A stretch of 64,000 nucleotides of DNA, from NCBI GenBank assembly GCA_019634575.1, contig JAHCAY010000001.1, forward strand, positions 1,364,001-1,428,000, read 5' to 3'. Source of the DNA: Candidatus Didemnitutus sp. (lineage in GTDB: Bacteria > Verrucomicrobiota > Verrucomicrobiia > Opitutales > Opitutaceae). The notes beneath the pieces are model-generated. The model was given only the letters and a program-made list of their open reading frames with translations. It ran no database searches and was not told the origin of the DNA. Each line of letters begins with the position of its first letter. The stretch's first letter is position 1. This document shows positions 47,445 to 59,941 of the stretch, piece by piece. The position numbers and the translations under genes were made by a program.

Positions 47445-49907
47445 CTACGCGCGCACCGCCATCGTGCCGTCGGCGACGATCTTCTTCTGAATTTCGGCGA
47501 AGGCCACGTTGACCTCGTCGTCGGTGAGCGTGCGCTCGGCGGAGCGGAACGAGAGCGAGAAGGCCACGCTCTTCTTTCCTTCGGGCAGGCCGGTGCCTTG
47601 GTAGACGTCGAACACGTCCACGCTTTCGACTGCGAACTTTGTCGCGGCCTGGCGGGCGACCTGCAGGAGCTGCTGGCGGACCTCCTCGGCGTGGCGCGTC
47701 GCGTCGACCACGAGCGCGATGTCGCGCAACGCGGCGGGAAACAGGCTGAAGTTCTGGAACCGGCGGTGCCCGCTCTCAGCCGAGAGCTTGTCCGGCAGGA
47801 TCGCGAACATGCCGCCCCAGACCTTGCCCTCGACGCCGGCCGCGCGGACCATGGCGAGGTTGAGCAGGCCGAAGCGCGCGGCCCAGCCGTCCTTCATCTC
47901 ACCTGCTGCGGCGGCGTGCCCTTCCTGCCACCCCCAGAACGCACCGGTGACCGGCACGATCGGCTGGGCGTTCAGGTTGAGGCCGGCCTGCGCGAGCAGG
48001 ATTTCCAGGTGCCGTTTCACGGAGAAGAAATCCGGCTCCGGCCGCGCGAGCCAGGCGCGATCCTTCGGGTTGTGGGCGACGATGAAGCCGACGCCGACGC
48101 ACTCGTGCACCGTGCCGTTCATCTCGACGAAGACGCGACCGGTCTCGCACAGGCGCGACACGGAGAGGCCGCGGGACTGGTTGAGCTTGAGCGATTCGAG
48201 CAGTCCGAGCACGAGCGTCGGACGCAGGCTCGACTGGTCCTCGACGAACGGGTTCGAGAGCGCGAGCTCCTGGGCCGCAGCATCGGAGACCCAGGTCTTG
48301 AGCTCCTTGGCGGAACGCAGCGTGTAGTTCACACACTCGTGAAAATGCTGGCCGACGAGGTAGTCGGTGACCTTGCGGTTGAACACCGCGATCGGGTCGT
48401 CCTCTGCTTCCGGCAGCGCAGGGCCGACGGCGGGCGCGGGCGGGACTTTCTCCGTGCCGTAGATGCGCAGGACCTCCTCGACCAAATCGATCGGGCGGTC
48501 GAGGTCGCCGCGGTAGCTGGGAACATCGACGGTCCACTCGGGCGTGCCATCGACCAGCTGGCTCTCGCCCACGATGGCGAGGTTGAGCGCGGTGAGAGCG
48601 GCGCGAATTTCGGCGTCGGCGATTTCAAAGCCGAGGCGCGCGCGGATGTAGGCTGGCGTGACCTTGATCTCGCGCGACCACGGCTGCTCGCCGCCGACCT
48701 TGAACGACGGCCCGACGACAGTGCCACCGGCGGTTTCGAGCAACAGATCTACCGCGCGGCCGGCGGCCTCGAGCGTGCTGTGCGGATCGACGCCGCGCTC
48801 GAAGCGATACGAAGAATCGGACGCGAGGCCGAGGCGCTTGGAAGTCCAGCGGATCGACTGCGGGCGGAAGTAAGCGGCTTCGAGGACAACGTCGGTCGTG
48901 GTCGCGTCGACCTCCGCGTTGGCGCCGCCCATGATGCCGGCGACGACCATCGGGCTCTTCTCGTCGGCGATGACGAGCATGCGGCTGTTCAGCGCGCGCT
49001 CCTTGCCGTCGAGCGTGGTGAGTTTTTCGCCGTCGACAGCGCGGCGGATGACGACCTTGCGGCCGCCGATTTTCTTGGCGTCGAAGACGTGCAACGGCTG
49101 GCCGAGCTCGAGCATCACGTAGTTGCCCACGTCGACGAGGTTGTTGATCGGGCGCAGTCCGACGGCCTTCAGGCGCTCCTGCATCCACGCGGGGCTCGGG
49201 CCCACCTTCACGCCGGCGATGGCGATGCCGATGTAAAGCGGACAATCCTCGGGCGCCTCGACGCGGATATCGGCGAGGATGTCGCCGCGGAAGCCCTGCG
49301 TCTCGTTGCGGAATTTGACCTGCGGGTAGCAGAGGTCTTTGCGGAACCACGCGGCGATCTCGCGCGCGATGCCGATGTGGCTGAGCGCGTCGGGGCGGTT
49401 CGGCGTGATCTCGATGTCGAACACGGTGTCGCCCGGAGGCAGCACGGCGTTGATCGGCGTGCCGATCGGCGTGGCCGGATCGAGCAGGAGCAGGCCGGCG
49501 TGATCGTCGCCGAGGCCGAGTTCGTCGGCGGCGCACATCATGCCCTGCGATTCGTGACCGTAGGTTTTGCGCAGCGCGATGGCGAAGCCGCCGGGGAGAA
49601 CCGCGCCCGGGAGCGCGACCGGCACGCGGTTGCCGGGATTGCAATTGGGCGCGCCGCACACGATCTGGCGGATGCCACCGTGGTCGGCTCCGACGTCGAC
49701 GGTGCAGAGCGAGATTTCCTTTTTGAGGTTGGGAATCTTCTCGCGCGTCTTGATCTCGCCGACGACGACATGCTGCAGCGGCTGGAGGCCGGCGGTGGCG
49801 ACGCCTTCGACCTCGAAGCCGACGAAAGTGATCGCGCGCTTGAGCTCGTCGACGGAGACGCCGTCGAGGTTCACGTATTGTTTGAGCCAGTTGAGGGAAA
49901 TTTTCAC
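47445..49907 (-). CDS. pheT: Phenylalanine-tRNA ligase beta subunit
   Basis: Beta subunit of the (alpha-beta)2 synthetase that charges tRNA-Phe; 820 residues, a usual length. It shows the N-terminal tRNA-binding EMAP-type domain (about 40-155), the B3/B4 editing domain, B5 (about 420-490) and the C-terminal FDX-anticodon-binding domain (about 725-820). Downstream of pheS with a 77-bp spacer that holds an ACACAGAG-type repeat. Ends at a strong terminator. Confidence 0.97.
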   Translation of the reverse strand: MKISLNWLKQYVNLDGVSVDELKRAITFVGFEVEGVATAGLQPLQHVVVGEIKTREKIPNLKKEISLCTVDVGADHGGIRQIVCGAPNCNPGNRVPVALPGAVLPGGFAIALRKTYGHESQGMMCAADELGLGDDHAGLLLLDPATPIGTPINAVLPPGDTVFDIEITPNRPDALSHIGIAREIAAWFRKDLCYPQVKFRNETQGFRGDILADIRVEAPEDCPLYIGIAIAGVKVGPSPAWMQERLKAVGLRPINNLVDVGNYVMLELGQPLHVFDAKKIGGRKVVIRRAVDGEKLTTLDGKERALNSRMLVIADEKSPMVVAGIMGGANAEVDATTTDVVLEAAYFRPQSIRWTSKRLGLASDSSYRFERGVDPHSTLEAAGRAVDLLLETAGGTVVGPSFKVGGEQPWSREIKVTPAYIRARLGFEIADAEIRAALTALNLAIVGESQLVDGTPEWTVDVPSYRGDLDRPIDLVEEVLRIYGTEKVPPAPAVGPALPEAEDDPIAVFNRKVTDYLVGQHFHECVNYTLRSAKELKTWVSDAAAQELALSNPFVEDQSSLRPTLVLGLLESLKLNQSRGLSVSRLCETGRVFVEMNGTVHECVGVGFIVAHNPKDRAWLARPEPDFFSVKRHLEILLAQAGLNLNAQPIVPVTGAFWGWQEGHAAAAGEMKDGWAARFGLLNLAMVRAAGVEGKVWGGMFAILPDKLSAESGHRRFQNFSLFPAALRDIALVVDATRHAEEVRQQLLQVARQAATKFAVESVDVFDVYQGTGLPEGKKSVAFSLSFRSAERTLTDDEVNVAFAEIQKKIVADGTMAVRA

Positions 49908-49918
49908 GGAAGGATTTT

Positions 49919-49976
49919 TAACACAGAGAGCACAGAGAACACGGAGGCTCTGTGACCTCTGCGTCCTCTGTGTTTA
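49919..49976. repeat. ACACAGAG/CTCTGTGT intergenic repeat
   Basis: The spacer between pheS and pheT consists of CACAGAG-type units on one side and CTCTG(T)G units on the other; outer arms AACACAGAG (49920-49928) and CTCTGTGTT (49966-49974) can pair. Such short repeats are dispersed in several bacterial genomes. Confidence 0.55.
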
Positions 49977-49984
49977 GGATCAAC

Positions 49985-51028
49985 TCAGGCGAACTGTTTC
50001 AGGAAGCGGACGTCGTTCTGGTAGAAATAGCGGATGTCATCGATGCCGTAGACCAGCATCGCGAGGCGCTCGAGGCCCATGCCGAAGGCGTAGCCGGTCC
50101 AGACGTTGGTGTCGTAGCCGACGGCCTCGAACACGGCCGGATCGACCATGCCGCAGCCGCCGATCTCGATCCATTCCTTGTTCACCTTCGGGAGGTGCTT
50201 GGCGGAGAGATCGACCTCGAAGGACGGCTCGGTGTAACTGAAATAGTGCGGGCGGAAGCGCGTCGTCGTGCCTTTGCCGAGCAGCGAGGCGAAGATGTAG
50301 TCGAGCATCGCCTTCAGGTCGCGCACGGTGACGTTCTTGTCGACGTAGAGGCCCTCGAGTTGATGGAAGTTGGCGCTGTGCGTGGCGTCGGTGGTGTCGC
50401 GGCGATAGACGCGGCCGGGCGAGATCACGCGAATGGGCGGCTGGCCTTTCAGCATCGTGCGGATCTGCACGGAGGAGGTGTGCGTGCGGAGGAGGTATTT
50501 CTCGCCGTCGACCTTGCGCAAGACGTTGCCGAAGCGCGCGGCCTCCGGGAAATAGAACGTGTCCTGCGCGTCGCGGGCGGGGTGATCGGGCGCGGTGTTG
50601 AGCGCGTCGAAGCAGTAATACTCCGTCTCGACCTCCGGGCCTTCGACGACGGTGAAGCCGGCCTTGCGCATGATGCGGCACATCTCTTCGCGGACCTGCG
50701 TGAGCGGGTGGTAGGTGCCGGGGCCGGCATCGGGCGACGGGAGTGTCGGATCGACGGCGGCCCCGAGTTGGGCGGCGATCTCGGCGTCGGCGATGCGCGC
50801 GAGCGTGGCATCGAGCTGGGCTTGCAGTTGGCCTTTGGCCTCGTTGATGAGCTTGCCCATGACGGGGCGCTGCTCCTTCGGCACGGTGCCGAGCTGCTTC
50901 ATCAAGGCGGTGAACTCGCCGTTGGGGCCGACGTAGCGGGCCTTGGCGGCCTCGAATTCGGCACGCGACTTCAGCGCCGCGAGTTCCGCGGGCGCCTTGG
51001 CGAGGAGGGCGTTCAGGGTGTCTTGCAT
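49985..51028 (-). CDS. pheS: Phenylalanine-tRNA ligase alpha subunit
   Basis: Catalytic subunit of phenylalanyl-tRNA synthetase; 347 residues. Class II motifs are recognised in GPEVETEYYCFDALNTAPDHPARD (motif 1/2 region) and VDPAVFEAVGYD / GMGLERLAMLVYGIDD (motif 3). It starts only three bases after the U-tract of the hairpin behind rplT. Downstream of rpmI-rplT and upstream of pheT, in the same order as in E. coli without the pheM leader. Confidence 0.97.
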   Translation of the reverse strand: MQDTLNALLAKAPAELAALKSRAEFEAAKARYVGPNGEFTALMKQLGTVPKEQRPVMGKLINEAKGQLQAQLDATLARIADAEIAAQLGAAVDPTLPSPDAGPGTYHPLTQVREEMCRIMRKAGFTVVEGPEVETEYYCFDALNTAPDHPARDAQDTFYFPEAARFGNVLRKVDGEKYLLRTHTSSVQIRTMLKGQPPIRVISPGRVYRRDTTDATHSANFHQLEGLYVDKNVTVRDLKAMLDYIFASLLGKGTTTRFRPHYFSYTEPSFEVDLSAKHLPKVNKEWIEIGGCGMVDPAVFEAVGYDTNVWTGYAFGMGLERLAMLVYGIDDIRYFYQNDVRFLKQFA

Positions 51029-51031
51029 CGG

Positions 51032-51070
51032 GAAAAGAAAAAGGACGGGCGCTGTGGGCAGCCCGTCCTT
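51032..51070 (-). terminator. Terminator/attenuator-like hairpin before pheS
   Basis: A 10-bp stem AAGGACGGGC/GCCCGTCCTT (51041-51050 and 51061-51070) with a 10-nt loop, followed on the minus strand by TTTCTTTTCC and then the pheS ATG at 51028. It occupies the place of the pheST attenuator in E. coli, but I see no Phe-rich leader peptide. Confidence 0.75.
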
Positions 51071-51127
51071 CAGGGAAGTGGTTGTTAAACCGAAGGCGAG
51101 CCTCTAGCCGGCTCGCGTGTGTGTTGC

Positions 51128-51502
51128 TCAGGCCTTGGCGGCCTTCGCCTTCAACGCGTCCTGGGCTTTTGCGACCAGGGCCTTAAAAGCGACGGCATCG
51201 GCGATCGCGATCTCGGAGAGAGCGCGACGGTCGAGCAGGATGTTGGCGGCCTTGAGGCCTTCGATGAAGCGGCTGTAACTGATGCCGGCTTCGCGGCACG
51301 CCGCATTGAGACGCACGATCCAAAGGCCACGCATGTTGGCCTTCTTCTTCTTGCGGTCAGCGTAGGCGTATTGCCAAGCGTGCTGGACCGCTTCCTTGGC
51401 GTAGCGGAACAGCTTCGATTTGTTGCCGAAATAGCCCTTGGCGTATTTCAGCACTTTCTTGCGGCGCTTGCGCGACGCGGGGGAGTTGGTGACACGAGCC
51501 AT
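51128..51502 (-). CDS. rplT: Ribosomal protein L20
   Basis: Large-subunit protein that binds 23S rRNA early in assembly; 124 residues with the basic N-terminus RRKKVLKYAKGYFG and the conserved AYADRKKKKANMRGLWIVRLNAA. It is downstream of rpmI; in other bacteria L20 also represses this operon, but I did not identify its binding site here. Confidence 0.98.
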   Translation of the reverse strand: MARVTNSPASRKRRKKVLKYAKGYFGNKSKLFRYAKEAVQHAWQYAYADRKKKKANMRGLWIVRLNAACREAGISYSRFIEGLKAANILLDRRALSEIAIADAVAFKALVAKAQDALKAKAAKA

Positions 51503-51588
51503 GTTTAGTTTTGGTTTGGGTCGCCGGCGGGTCGGTTCGTTAGACGTTCACCCGCCTGGCGAAGTTGTGGTTTTCGTTGCGGCTGGTT

Positions 51589-51783
51589 TTAGAGGCCGAA
51601 CGGGAGGCAGCGCTTGAGCGGCTCCGCATGGCCATCGGCCACGAGCTTGTCGCGGGAAGCACGGCGTTTGGACTTCGTGCTCTTCGCGGCCAGCAGGTGA
51701 CGGAAGCCGGGCGTGCGGCGGATCAGCTTGCCCTTGGCGGACAGCTTGAAGCGCTTGGCGACGGACTTTTTGGTCTTTTGCAT
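51589..51783 (-). CDS. rpmI: Ribosomal protein L35
   Basis: Small basic ribosomal protein of 64 residues with the family pattern MQKTKKSVAKRFKLSAKGKL and LAAKSTKSKRR. First gene of rpmI-rplT-pheST on the minus strand. The translation-factor gene infC, usually directly upstream, is absent: the neighbour is the divergent nifJ. Confidence 0.97.
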   Translation of the reverse strand: MQKTKKSVAKRFKLSAKGKLIRRTPGFRHLLAAKSTKSKRRASRDKLVADGHAEPLKRCLPFGL

Positions 51784-52025
51784 GACGAGAGCGGACGAAA
51801 ACAGAGAGCCGCGCCCGCGTTGGCAAGGGGAAATTGGTCAAACAATCGCCCAGATTCCAAACTCAGACCGGCGCGACGCGTCACCTGACCGGCAGCGATT
51901 TACGCAGCGAAAATACGCTGCACCCGCATCGGCGAAGACAGTGCGCACGAATGCGCAAAGGACGCGGAGAGAGCAGGCATCGGAGCGGATACAACAGAGG
52001 CGCGGCCTTGCCGCAGCTTTCCACC

Positions 52026-55625
<3,600 letters not shown>

Positions 55626-55643
55626 GGAACCCCGCCCCACCCC

Positions 55644-56636
55644 ATGAACCTCACGACCAAGTATCTCGGCCTCGAGCTCAAGAGCCCGCTGATGCCCGGC
55701 GCGTCGCCCCTCGCGATGCGCCTGGATAACATCCGCAAGCTCGAGGATGCCGGCGCGTCCGCGATCGTCATGCACTCGCTGTTCGCCGAACAGATCGAGG
55801 GCAACGCCGTCGCGGTCTCGCGCCACATCGAGCGCTGGCAGGACAACTTCGCCGAAGCGACGTCGTTCTTCCCGCAAGGGCAGGACTACCTGCTCGGGCC
55901 GGACGAATACCTCGACCGCCTCACCGCCATCAAGGCCGCCACCAACCTGCCCGTGATCGCGTCGCTCAACGGCACGCACCTCGGTTCCTGGACGGACTAC
56001 GCGCGCCTGATGGAGAAGGCCGGCGCCGACGCGATCGAACTCAACACCTACTTCTTCGCCACCCGGCGCGACGAATCGTCCGCCGAGATCGAAGACCGGG
56101 TGCTCGAGATCGCCCGCACCGTGCGCGCCAGCGTCCAGATCCCGATCGCGATGAAGCTCTCGCCGTTCTTCACCTCGCCCGTCCATCTCGTGGCCGAACT
56201 CGAGACGGTCGGCGTGAACGGCGTCGTGTTGTTCAACCGGATCTTCCAACCCGAGATCGACATCGAGACCTTCGACGTCGTGCCGCGACTCGGCCTCTCC
56301 TCGCCCGAGGACCTGCGCCTGCGCCTCCGCGCGCTTGCGCTGCTCCGCGACCAGGTGAAGCTGAGCCTCGCGTGCTCCGGCGGCGTGCACAGCGCCGCCG
56401 AGGTTGTGAAGGCTCTGCTCGCCGGCGCCGACGCCGTCCAAGTGGTCGCCGCGCTCCTGCGCGACGGCCCGGACACGCTCGGCAACATCCTCACCGAGCT
56501 GAAGCTCTGGATGGACAAGTTCGAATACACCTCGGTGTCCGAGATGCGCGGCGCGCTCAGCCTGCGCAACTGCCCGGACCCCGAAGCCTACGAACGCGGC
56601 AACTACCTTCGTTCGCTCCAGCTCTGGCGGGAGTGA
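55644..56636 (+). CDS. Dihydroorotate dehydrogenase-like protein
   Basis: A 330-residue TIM-barrel flavoprotein of the PyrD family, starting 18 bases after nifJ. It has GVNGVVLFNRIFQPEIDIE and a FMN-phosphate site ACSGGVHSAAEVVKALLAGADAVQVV. The catalytic base position of true class 1 dihydroorotate dehydrogenases is not clear (it has NGTHLGSW and LNTYFFA in this region). Homologues often sit next to pyruvate:ferredoxin oxidoreductase genes. A role other than pyrimidine synthesis, perhaps using reduced ferredoxin, is possible. No substrate proposed. Confidence 0.85.
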   Translation: MNLTTKYLGLELKSPLMPGASPLAMRLDNIRKLEDAGASAIVMHSLFAEQIEGNAVAVSRHIERWQDNFAEATSFFPQGQDYLLGPDEYLDRLTAIKAATNLPVIASLNGTHLGSWTDYARLMEKAGADAIELNTYFFATRRDESSAEIEDRVLEIARTVRASVQIPIAMKLSPFFTSPVHLVAELETVGVNGVVLFNRIFQPEIDIETFDVVPRLGLSSPEDLRLRLRALALLRDQVKLSLACSGGVHSAAEVVKALLAGADAVQVVAALLRDGPDTLGNILTELKLWMDKFEYTSVSEMRGALSLRNCPDPEAYERGNYLRSLQLWRE

Positions 56637-56665
56637 ACCTGGGGCCATAGTCCCAACTGCAAAAC

Positions 56666-56700
56666 ACAACCCGCGCGGTGCAGCGCGGGTTGTTTCGTTT
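56666..56700 (+). terminator. Terminator after the nifJ-linked genes
   Basis: An 11-bp stem (56666-56676 with 56683-56693) and 6-nt loop are followed by TTCGTTT. It lies 30 bases after the dihydroorotate dehydrogenase-like stop. Confidence 0.8.
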
Positions 56701-56784
56701 GGCACCTCGAGAAGCTTCATCTGAACGTGGTTGAAAGGCGTAAGACTCGAGCATCACCATCTCAGCCAGATCAGACGGCATCAA

Positions 56785-57261
56785 ATGCTCACGAAAGAGA
56801 CGCTCCTCGCCCAAGGCTTCCGCACCACTGATGAGGCCTTGTCGACCTTGGGAAAGGCCATGCAGCACTGGAAACACATTCGAGGCACGCTGAGACGGGA
56901 CGGCGCTGACTTGCTGTGCTCTGCGCCTCCCCACGGCCGTTCCGGTCCGTTTCGCTATCCAGCGCAAGTGCTGCTTCGCGCCGATCAGGATTCTCGCATC
57001 TCTGTTTGGCTGAGCCTGGAGTATCTATCGAAAAGAGAGTCGATCTGGCTGCTCGCCTCCTTTCTATTTTTCCCCGCACTTTGCGCATATCCTGACGGAC
57101 GGCATCTCGGGCTCGGCGTCGGATTGGGGGCATTCAGTGGTTTCGCACGCGCGGCGTTTCTCTTTCTCGGGGCGAGGCGGGTGGAAAGCGACTTCGTGAG
57201 GCTCTACCGACCAAACCGCGATCCCGCCCAAGCGACGACCAGAAACACAAACGCCGCCTGA
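56785..57261 (+). CDS. Hypothetical membrane protein
   Basis: A 158-residue protein from the ATG at 56785 (a start 18 codons upstream gives 176). The N-terminal half (LTKETLLAQGFRTTDEALSTLGKAMQHWKHIRGTLRRDG) is soluble and charged, the second half has two hydrophobic stretches: IWLLASFLFFPALCAY and HLGLGVGLGAFSGFARAAFLFL. Its sequence is less GC-rich than the surroundings, and no homology is recognised. Located between the nifJ operon and tRNA-Pro. Coding status is probable rather than certain. Confidence 0.5.
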   Translation: MLTKETLLAQGFRTTDEALSTLGKAMQHWKHIRGTLRRDGADLLCSAPPHGRSGPFRYPAQVLLRADQDSRISVWLSLEYLSKRESIWLLASFLFFPALCAYPDGRHLGLGVGLGAFSGFARAAFLFLGARRVESDFVRLYRPNRDPAQATTRNTNAA

Positions 57262-57271
57262 AAAGGCGGCG
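57252..57271 (-). terminator. Hairpin 3' of tRNA-Pro
   Basis: A perfect 8-bp stem CGCCGCCT/AGGCGGCG (57252-57259 and 57264-57271) begins five bases after the tRNA end and is followed on the minus strand by TTTGTGTTTC. It also overlaps the stop codon of the hypothetical membrane protein gene on the opposite strand. Confidence 0.65.
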
Positions 57272-57275
57272 AAAA

Positions 57276-57352
<77 letters not shown>

Positions 57353-57433
57353 ACAGCGGAAGAGAGCGGTTAATCAGTCGCCTGCGCGAGGGCGAAGCAA
57401 GCAGAATCTTGTCGCTGCACACGTCACGCGCAG

Positions 57434-57466
57434 GAAAAGAAAAAAGCCGCGTCTCGCGACGCGGCT
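57434..57466 (-). terminator. Terminator of the exb/tonB operon
   Basis: A 9-bp stem AGCCGCGTC/GACGCGGCT (57445-57453 with 57458-57466) with a 4-nt loop, followed on the minus strand by TTTTTCTTTTC. Twenty-two bases beyond the last gene's stop. Confidence 0.88.
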
Positions 57467-57488
57467 GAAAGTTCATGTCAGGGAGAAA

Positions 57489-58019
57489 TCAGTTCTTCGG
57501 CGCGGGCGGCGGCGGCATCGCGGCGAACGAGCTGGCGCCAACCTTCGTGGCCACCATGTCGACCATGCGCTGGATTTCGAGCTCCGCATTGCGGCGCGCG
57601 ATCTTGGCGAGTTCGACCTGCTTCGAGAGCTCGAAGGCTTCGCGATTGGTCTTCTCCTTGAGGGAGCGGAGATCGTTGAGCTGGAGCTCGAGGGCGTTGG
57701 CGTCCTTCTGGTTCTTGTCGGCTTCGGCGAGATACTTGTCGGCCTCGTCCTTCAGCTGGCGCATCGCGTCCTCGTATTCCTTGATCTTCTTCTGTTCCTT
57801 GGCGCGATCTTCGGCGTCACGCTCGTCCTGACGCTTCTTGGCGTCGGCGGCGGCTTTCTTTTCGATCTCGGCGCGCCGCGCGTCGTCGGCGGCTTTCTCT
57901 TTGTCTTTCTGGACCTGCTTCGCGACTTCCTTTTCGTGCATTTCTTTCAGCGCGCCGTTGTAGAAAAACAGGAACACGCCGAGCAGCACGACGGGAACGA
58001 TGATGTAAAACTTGTTCAT
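57489..58019 (-). CDS. Membrane-anchored coiled-coil protein (second copy)
   Basis: A 176-residue protein with an N-terminal anchor (MNKFYIIVPVVLLGVFLFFYNGALKE) and a long charged heptad-rich region (about 30-150: KQVQKDKEKAADDARRAE and similar), ending in a short Pro/Ala tail. It is a paralogue of the protein encoded just upstream, whose N-terminus MNKIYILVPLLG is almost the same, so a tandem duplication produced both. Last gene of the exbB-exbD-exbD-tonB operon. Function unknown; the topology would suit a periplasmic spacer. Confidence 0.75.
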   Translation of the reverse strand: MNKFYIIVPVVLLGVFLFFYNGALKEMHEKEVAKQVQKDKEKAADDARRAEIEKKAAADAKKRQDERDAEDRAKEQKKIKEYEDAMRQLKDEADKYLAEADKNQKDANALELQLNDLRSLKEKTNREAFELSKQVELAKIARRNAELEIQRMVDMVATKVGASSFAAMPPPPAPKN

Positions 58020-58042
58020 GATGGGTGTGCGAAACGAAGGGG

Positions 58043-58576
58043 TTAGCTCTTCTGGGCCTTGGCGGCGGCTTCGGCGGCGGCCTTGGCGGCTTCGGCGGCG
58101 GCGAGCTTATCGAGGAGATCGTAGTAATACTTCACGTTGGCTTCGGCCTGCTTCACATAGGTGCGGAGGAAGGCCTGCTCATCGGCATTCTTCTTCTTCT
58201 CGTCCTCAAGCTTGGCAACCTCGGCCTTGACGCCTTCGACGTCCTTCTTGAGGCGCTCGAGCTGGTCGCGCGTGCGCTTGCGGTCGTCGAATGCGCGCTG
58301 ACGGCGGTCTTCGGCTTCGAGACGGGCCTTCTTCTTGGCTTCATCGAGGCGCTCTTTCTCTTCGCGCTCCTTCTTGCGCTTTTCCGTCGCCTCGATGGCG
58401 GTCTTGATTGCGGCTTCGCGAGCGAGGATGTCTTTCTTGGCCTTTTCCTTCTTCTCGTCGTCCTTCGCCTTACGGACGGCGACCTGCTTCGCCTCGTATT
58501 CCTTGGTGAAGTTCCAGTAGATGCCGCCGAAGGCGAGCAATCCAAGCAGGGGGACCAGGATGTAGATCTTGTTCAT
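58043..58576 (-). CDS. Membrane-anchored coiled-coil protein (first copy)
   Basis: A 177-residue protein with the same plan as its downstream neighbour: N-terminal anchor (MNKIYILVPLLGLLAFGGIYWNF), then a Lys/Glu/Ala-rich coiled coil (about 30-150) and an alanine-rich C-terminus. Fifteen bases after the TPR protein gene. Coiled-coil composition makes homology hard to judge, yet the shared N-terminus and position support duplication. Probably works with the TonB machinery, by context. Confidence 0.75.
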   Translation of the reverse strand: MNKIYILVPLLGLLAFGGIYWNFTKEYEAKQVAVRKAKDDEKKEKAKKDILAREAAIKTAIEATEKRKKEREEKERLDEAKKKARLEAEDRRQRAFDDRKRTRDQLERLKKDVEGVKAEVAKLEDEKKKNADEQAFLRTYVKQAEANVKYYYDLLDKLAAAEAAKAAAEAAAKAQKS

Positions 58577-58591
58577 GTTTCGTTTAAGGGG

Positions 58592-59938
58592 TTAGAGAGC
58601 TTTCGCGGCTTTGGCTTCGCGTTCCTTGATGAGGTCTTGAATCGCCTGCTTCATGCGGGTGCCTTCGGCTTTGCCTTCGGGCGTGGCGATCGCGCGTTCT
58701 GCGGCGTCGAGCGCAATGTCGAACTTCTTCAATTCGTAGGCGATGAAGGCGAGGAAGAGGTAGGTGGAGTGCGGCTTGTTGCCGCCGCCCTTCTTGACGG
58801 AGGACTGGAGGAAGGGCAGCGCTTCATCGAGCTTCTCCATCGCGTAGTAATTTTGGGCGATGAGATATTCGAGTTGACCGTTGGCCTTCGGGAAAACCTT
58901 CGCCGCTTCCTTGAGCGTGTCGATGGCTTTGAAGTCCCGATTCATCTGCTGATAGGAATAGGCGAGCAGTTCCCAGTTTTTTTGGTCGTTCTCGATCGTG
59001 CCGCTGTGGAGGCCCTTTTCGAGAAGTTCGGCGGCGCGCTCGTATTGACCGATGTTGAAGTGAATGCCGACGAGGTTGAAGTTGTCCTTCGGGGCATTCA
59101 TGAAGCCATTGGCTTGGGCTCGCTCGAAGGCGAGGATGGCGCGGATGTCCTGCTGCTGGCCGAGGTAGAGCGCAGCGAGCTGCTGCCAGTAGTTGCGATT
59201 GTCCGGGTGCTGCTTGACGAGCAATTCGAGCAATTCGGTGGCTTCGGCGTTGCGATTGAGGTGCTGGAGGCAGACGAGCTTGAGCAGGTAGAGATTGTCT
59301 TTCGGGCGGGTCGACATGCGCATGGCCTTGTCGACGATATCGAGGGCCTTCTTGACGGCTTCGACGTCGGGGTGCTCGGTATCCTGCGCGGCGCGGTTGA
59401 AGAGCAGCGAAGCGTAGAAGAGGAGCGCGTCGGGATTCGGTTTCTTGTTCAGCTTCATCCAGCGGCCCATATAGACGTCCGCTTTATCGAAGTAGCCGCC
59501 AATGACGGCCGGATTCTTGCTGGTCGTCGCTTCCTGATAGTAGAGCTGCGCGAGGAAGTAGAGGAACTCGAGCGTGGTGCGCTCCTCGAAGTAGTTCGGC
59601 GTGTGCGACTCGGAGAGCTGGAGGGCTTGTTCGAGCGGCGGGATTGCGGCGCTGTAGTCGGTCTTCTGCAGGAGCGTTTGCGCTTTGATTTGCAGGAGAA
59701 CGGCGGCATCGAAACTGCCCTGATCCTTGAGCTTGGCCATCTGGGCATCCACGCCCGTGAGGACCGCGTCGTAGTTCTTGGCTTCCGCAGCGGTCTTGTA
59801 GGGGCCGCCCAGGAACTCGCTGACGGGCTCGGAGAGGTTGTAGGGCTTCTCAGCCTGGGCGAACGCGCTGCCGGTCAGCAGCGCGACGGCCAAAGCCGCG
59901 AGCGCGCGAGCGGAGAAGCGGGAGAGGAGGGAAGACAT
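58592..59938 (-). CDS. Exported TPR-repeat protein
   Basis: A 448-residue protein with a signal peptide (LLSRFSARALAALAVALLTGSAFAQAEKPY) and a run of tetratricopeptide repeats over about 60-440 (for example NPAVIGGYFDKADVYMGRWMKLNKKPNPDALLFYASLLFNRAA). TPR proteins are scaffolds. Its stop lies 15 bases before the coiled-coil gene, and the tonB gene ends three bases upstream of its start. Probably a periplasmic partner of the TonB system, as inferred from operon order. Confidence 0.85.
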   Translation of the reverse strand: MSSLLSRFSARALAALAVALLTGSAFAQAEKPYNLSEPVSEFLGGPYKTAAEAKNYDAVLTGVDAQMAKLKDQGSFDAAVLLQIKAQTLLQKTDYSAAIPPLEQALQLSESHTPNYFEERTTLEFLYFLAQLYYQEATTSKNPAVIGGYFDKADVYMGRWMKLNKKPNPDALLFYASLLFNRAAQDTEHPDVEAVKKALDIVDKAMRMSTRPKDNLYLLKLVCLQHLNRNAEATELLELLVKQHPDNRNYWQQLAALYLGQQQDIRAILAFERAQANGFMNAPKDNFNLVGIHFNIGQYERAAELLEKGLHSGTIENDQKNWELLAYSYQQMNRDFKAIDTLKEAAKVFPKANGQLEYLIAQNYYAMEKLDEALPFLQSSVKKGGGNKPHSTYLFLAFIAYELKKFDIALDAAERAIATPEGKAEGTRMKQAIQDLIKEREAKAAKAL

Positions 59939-59941
59939 GAT

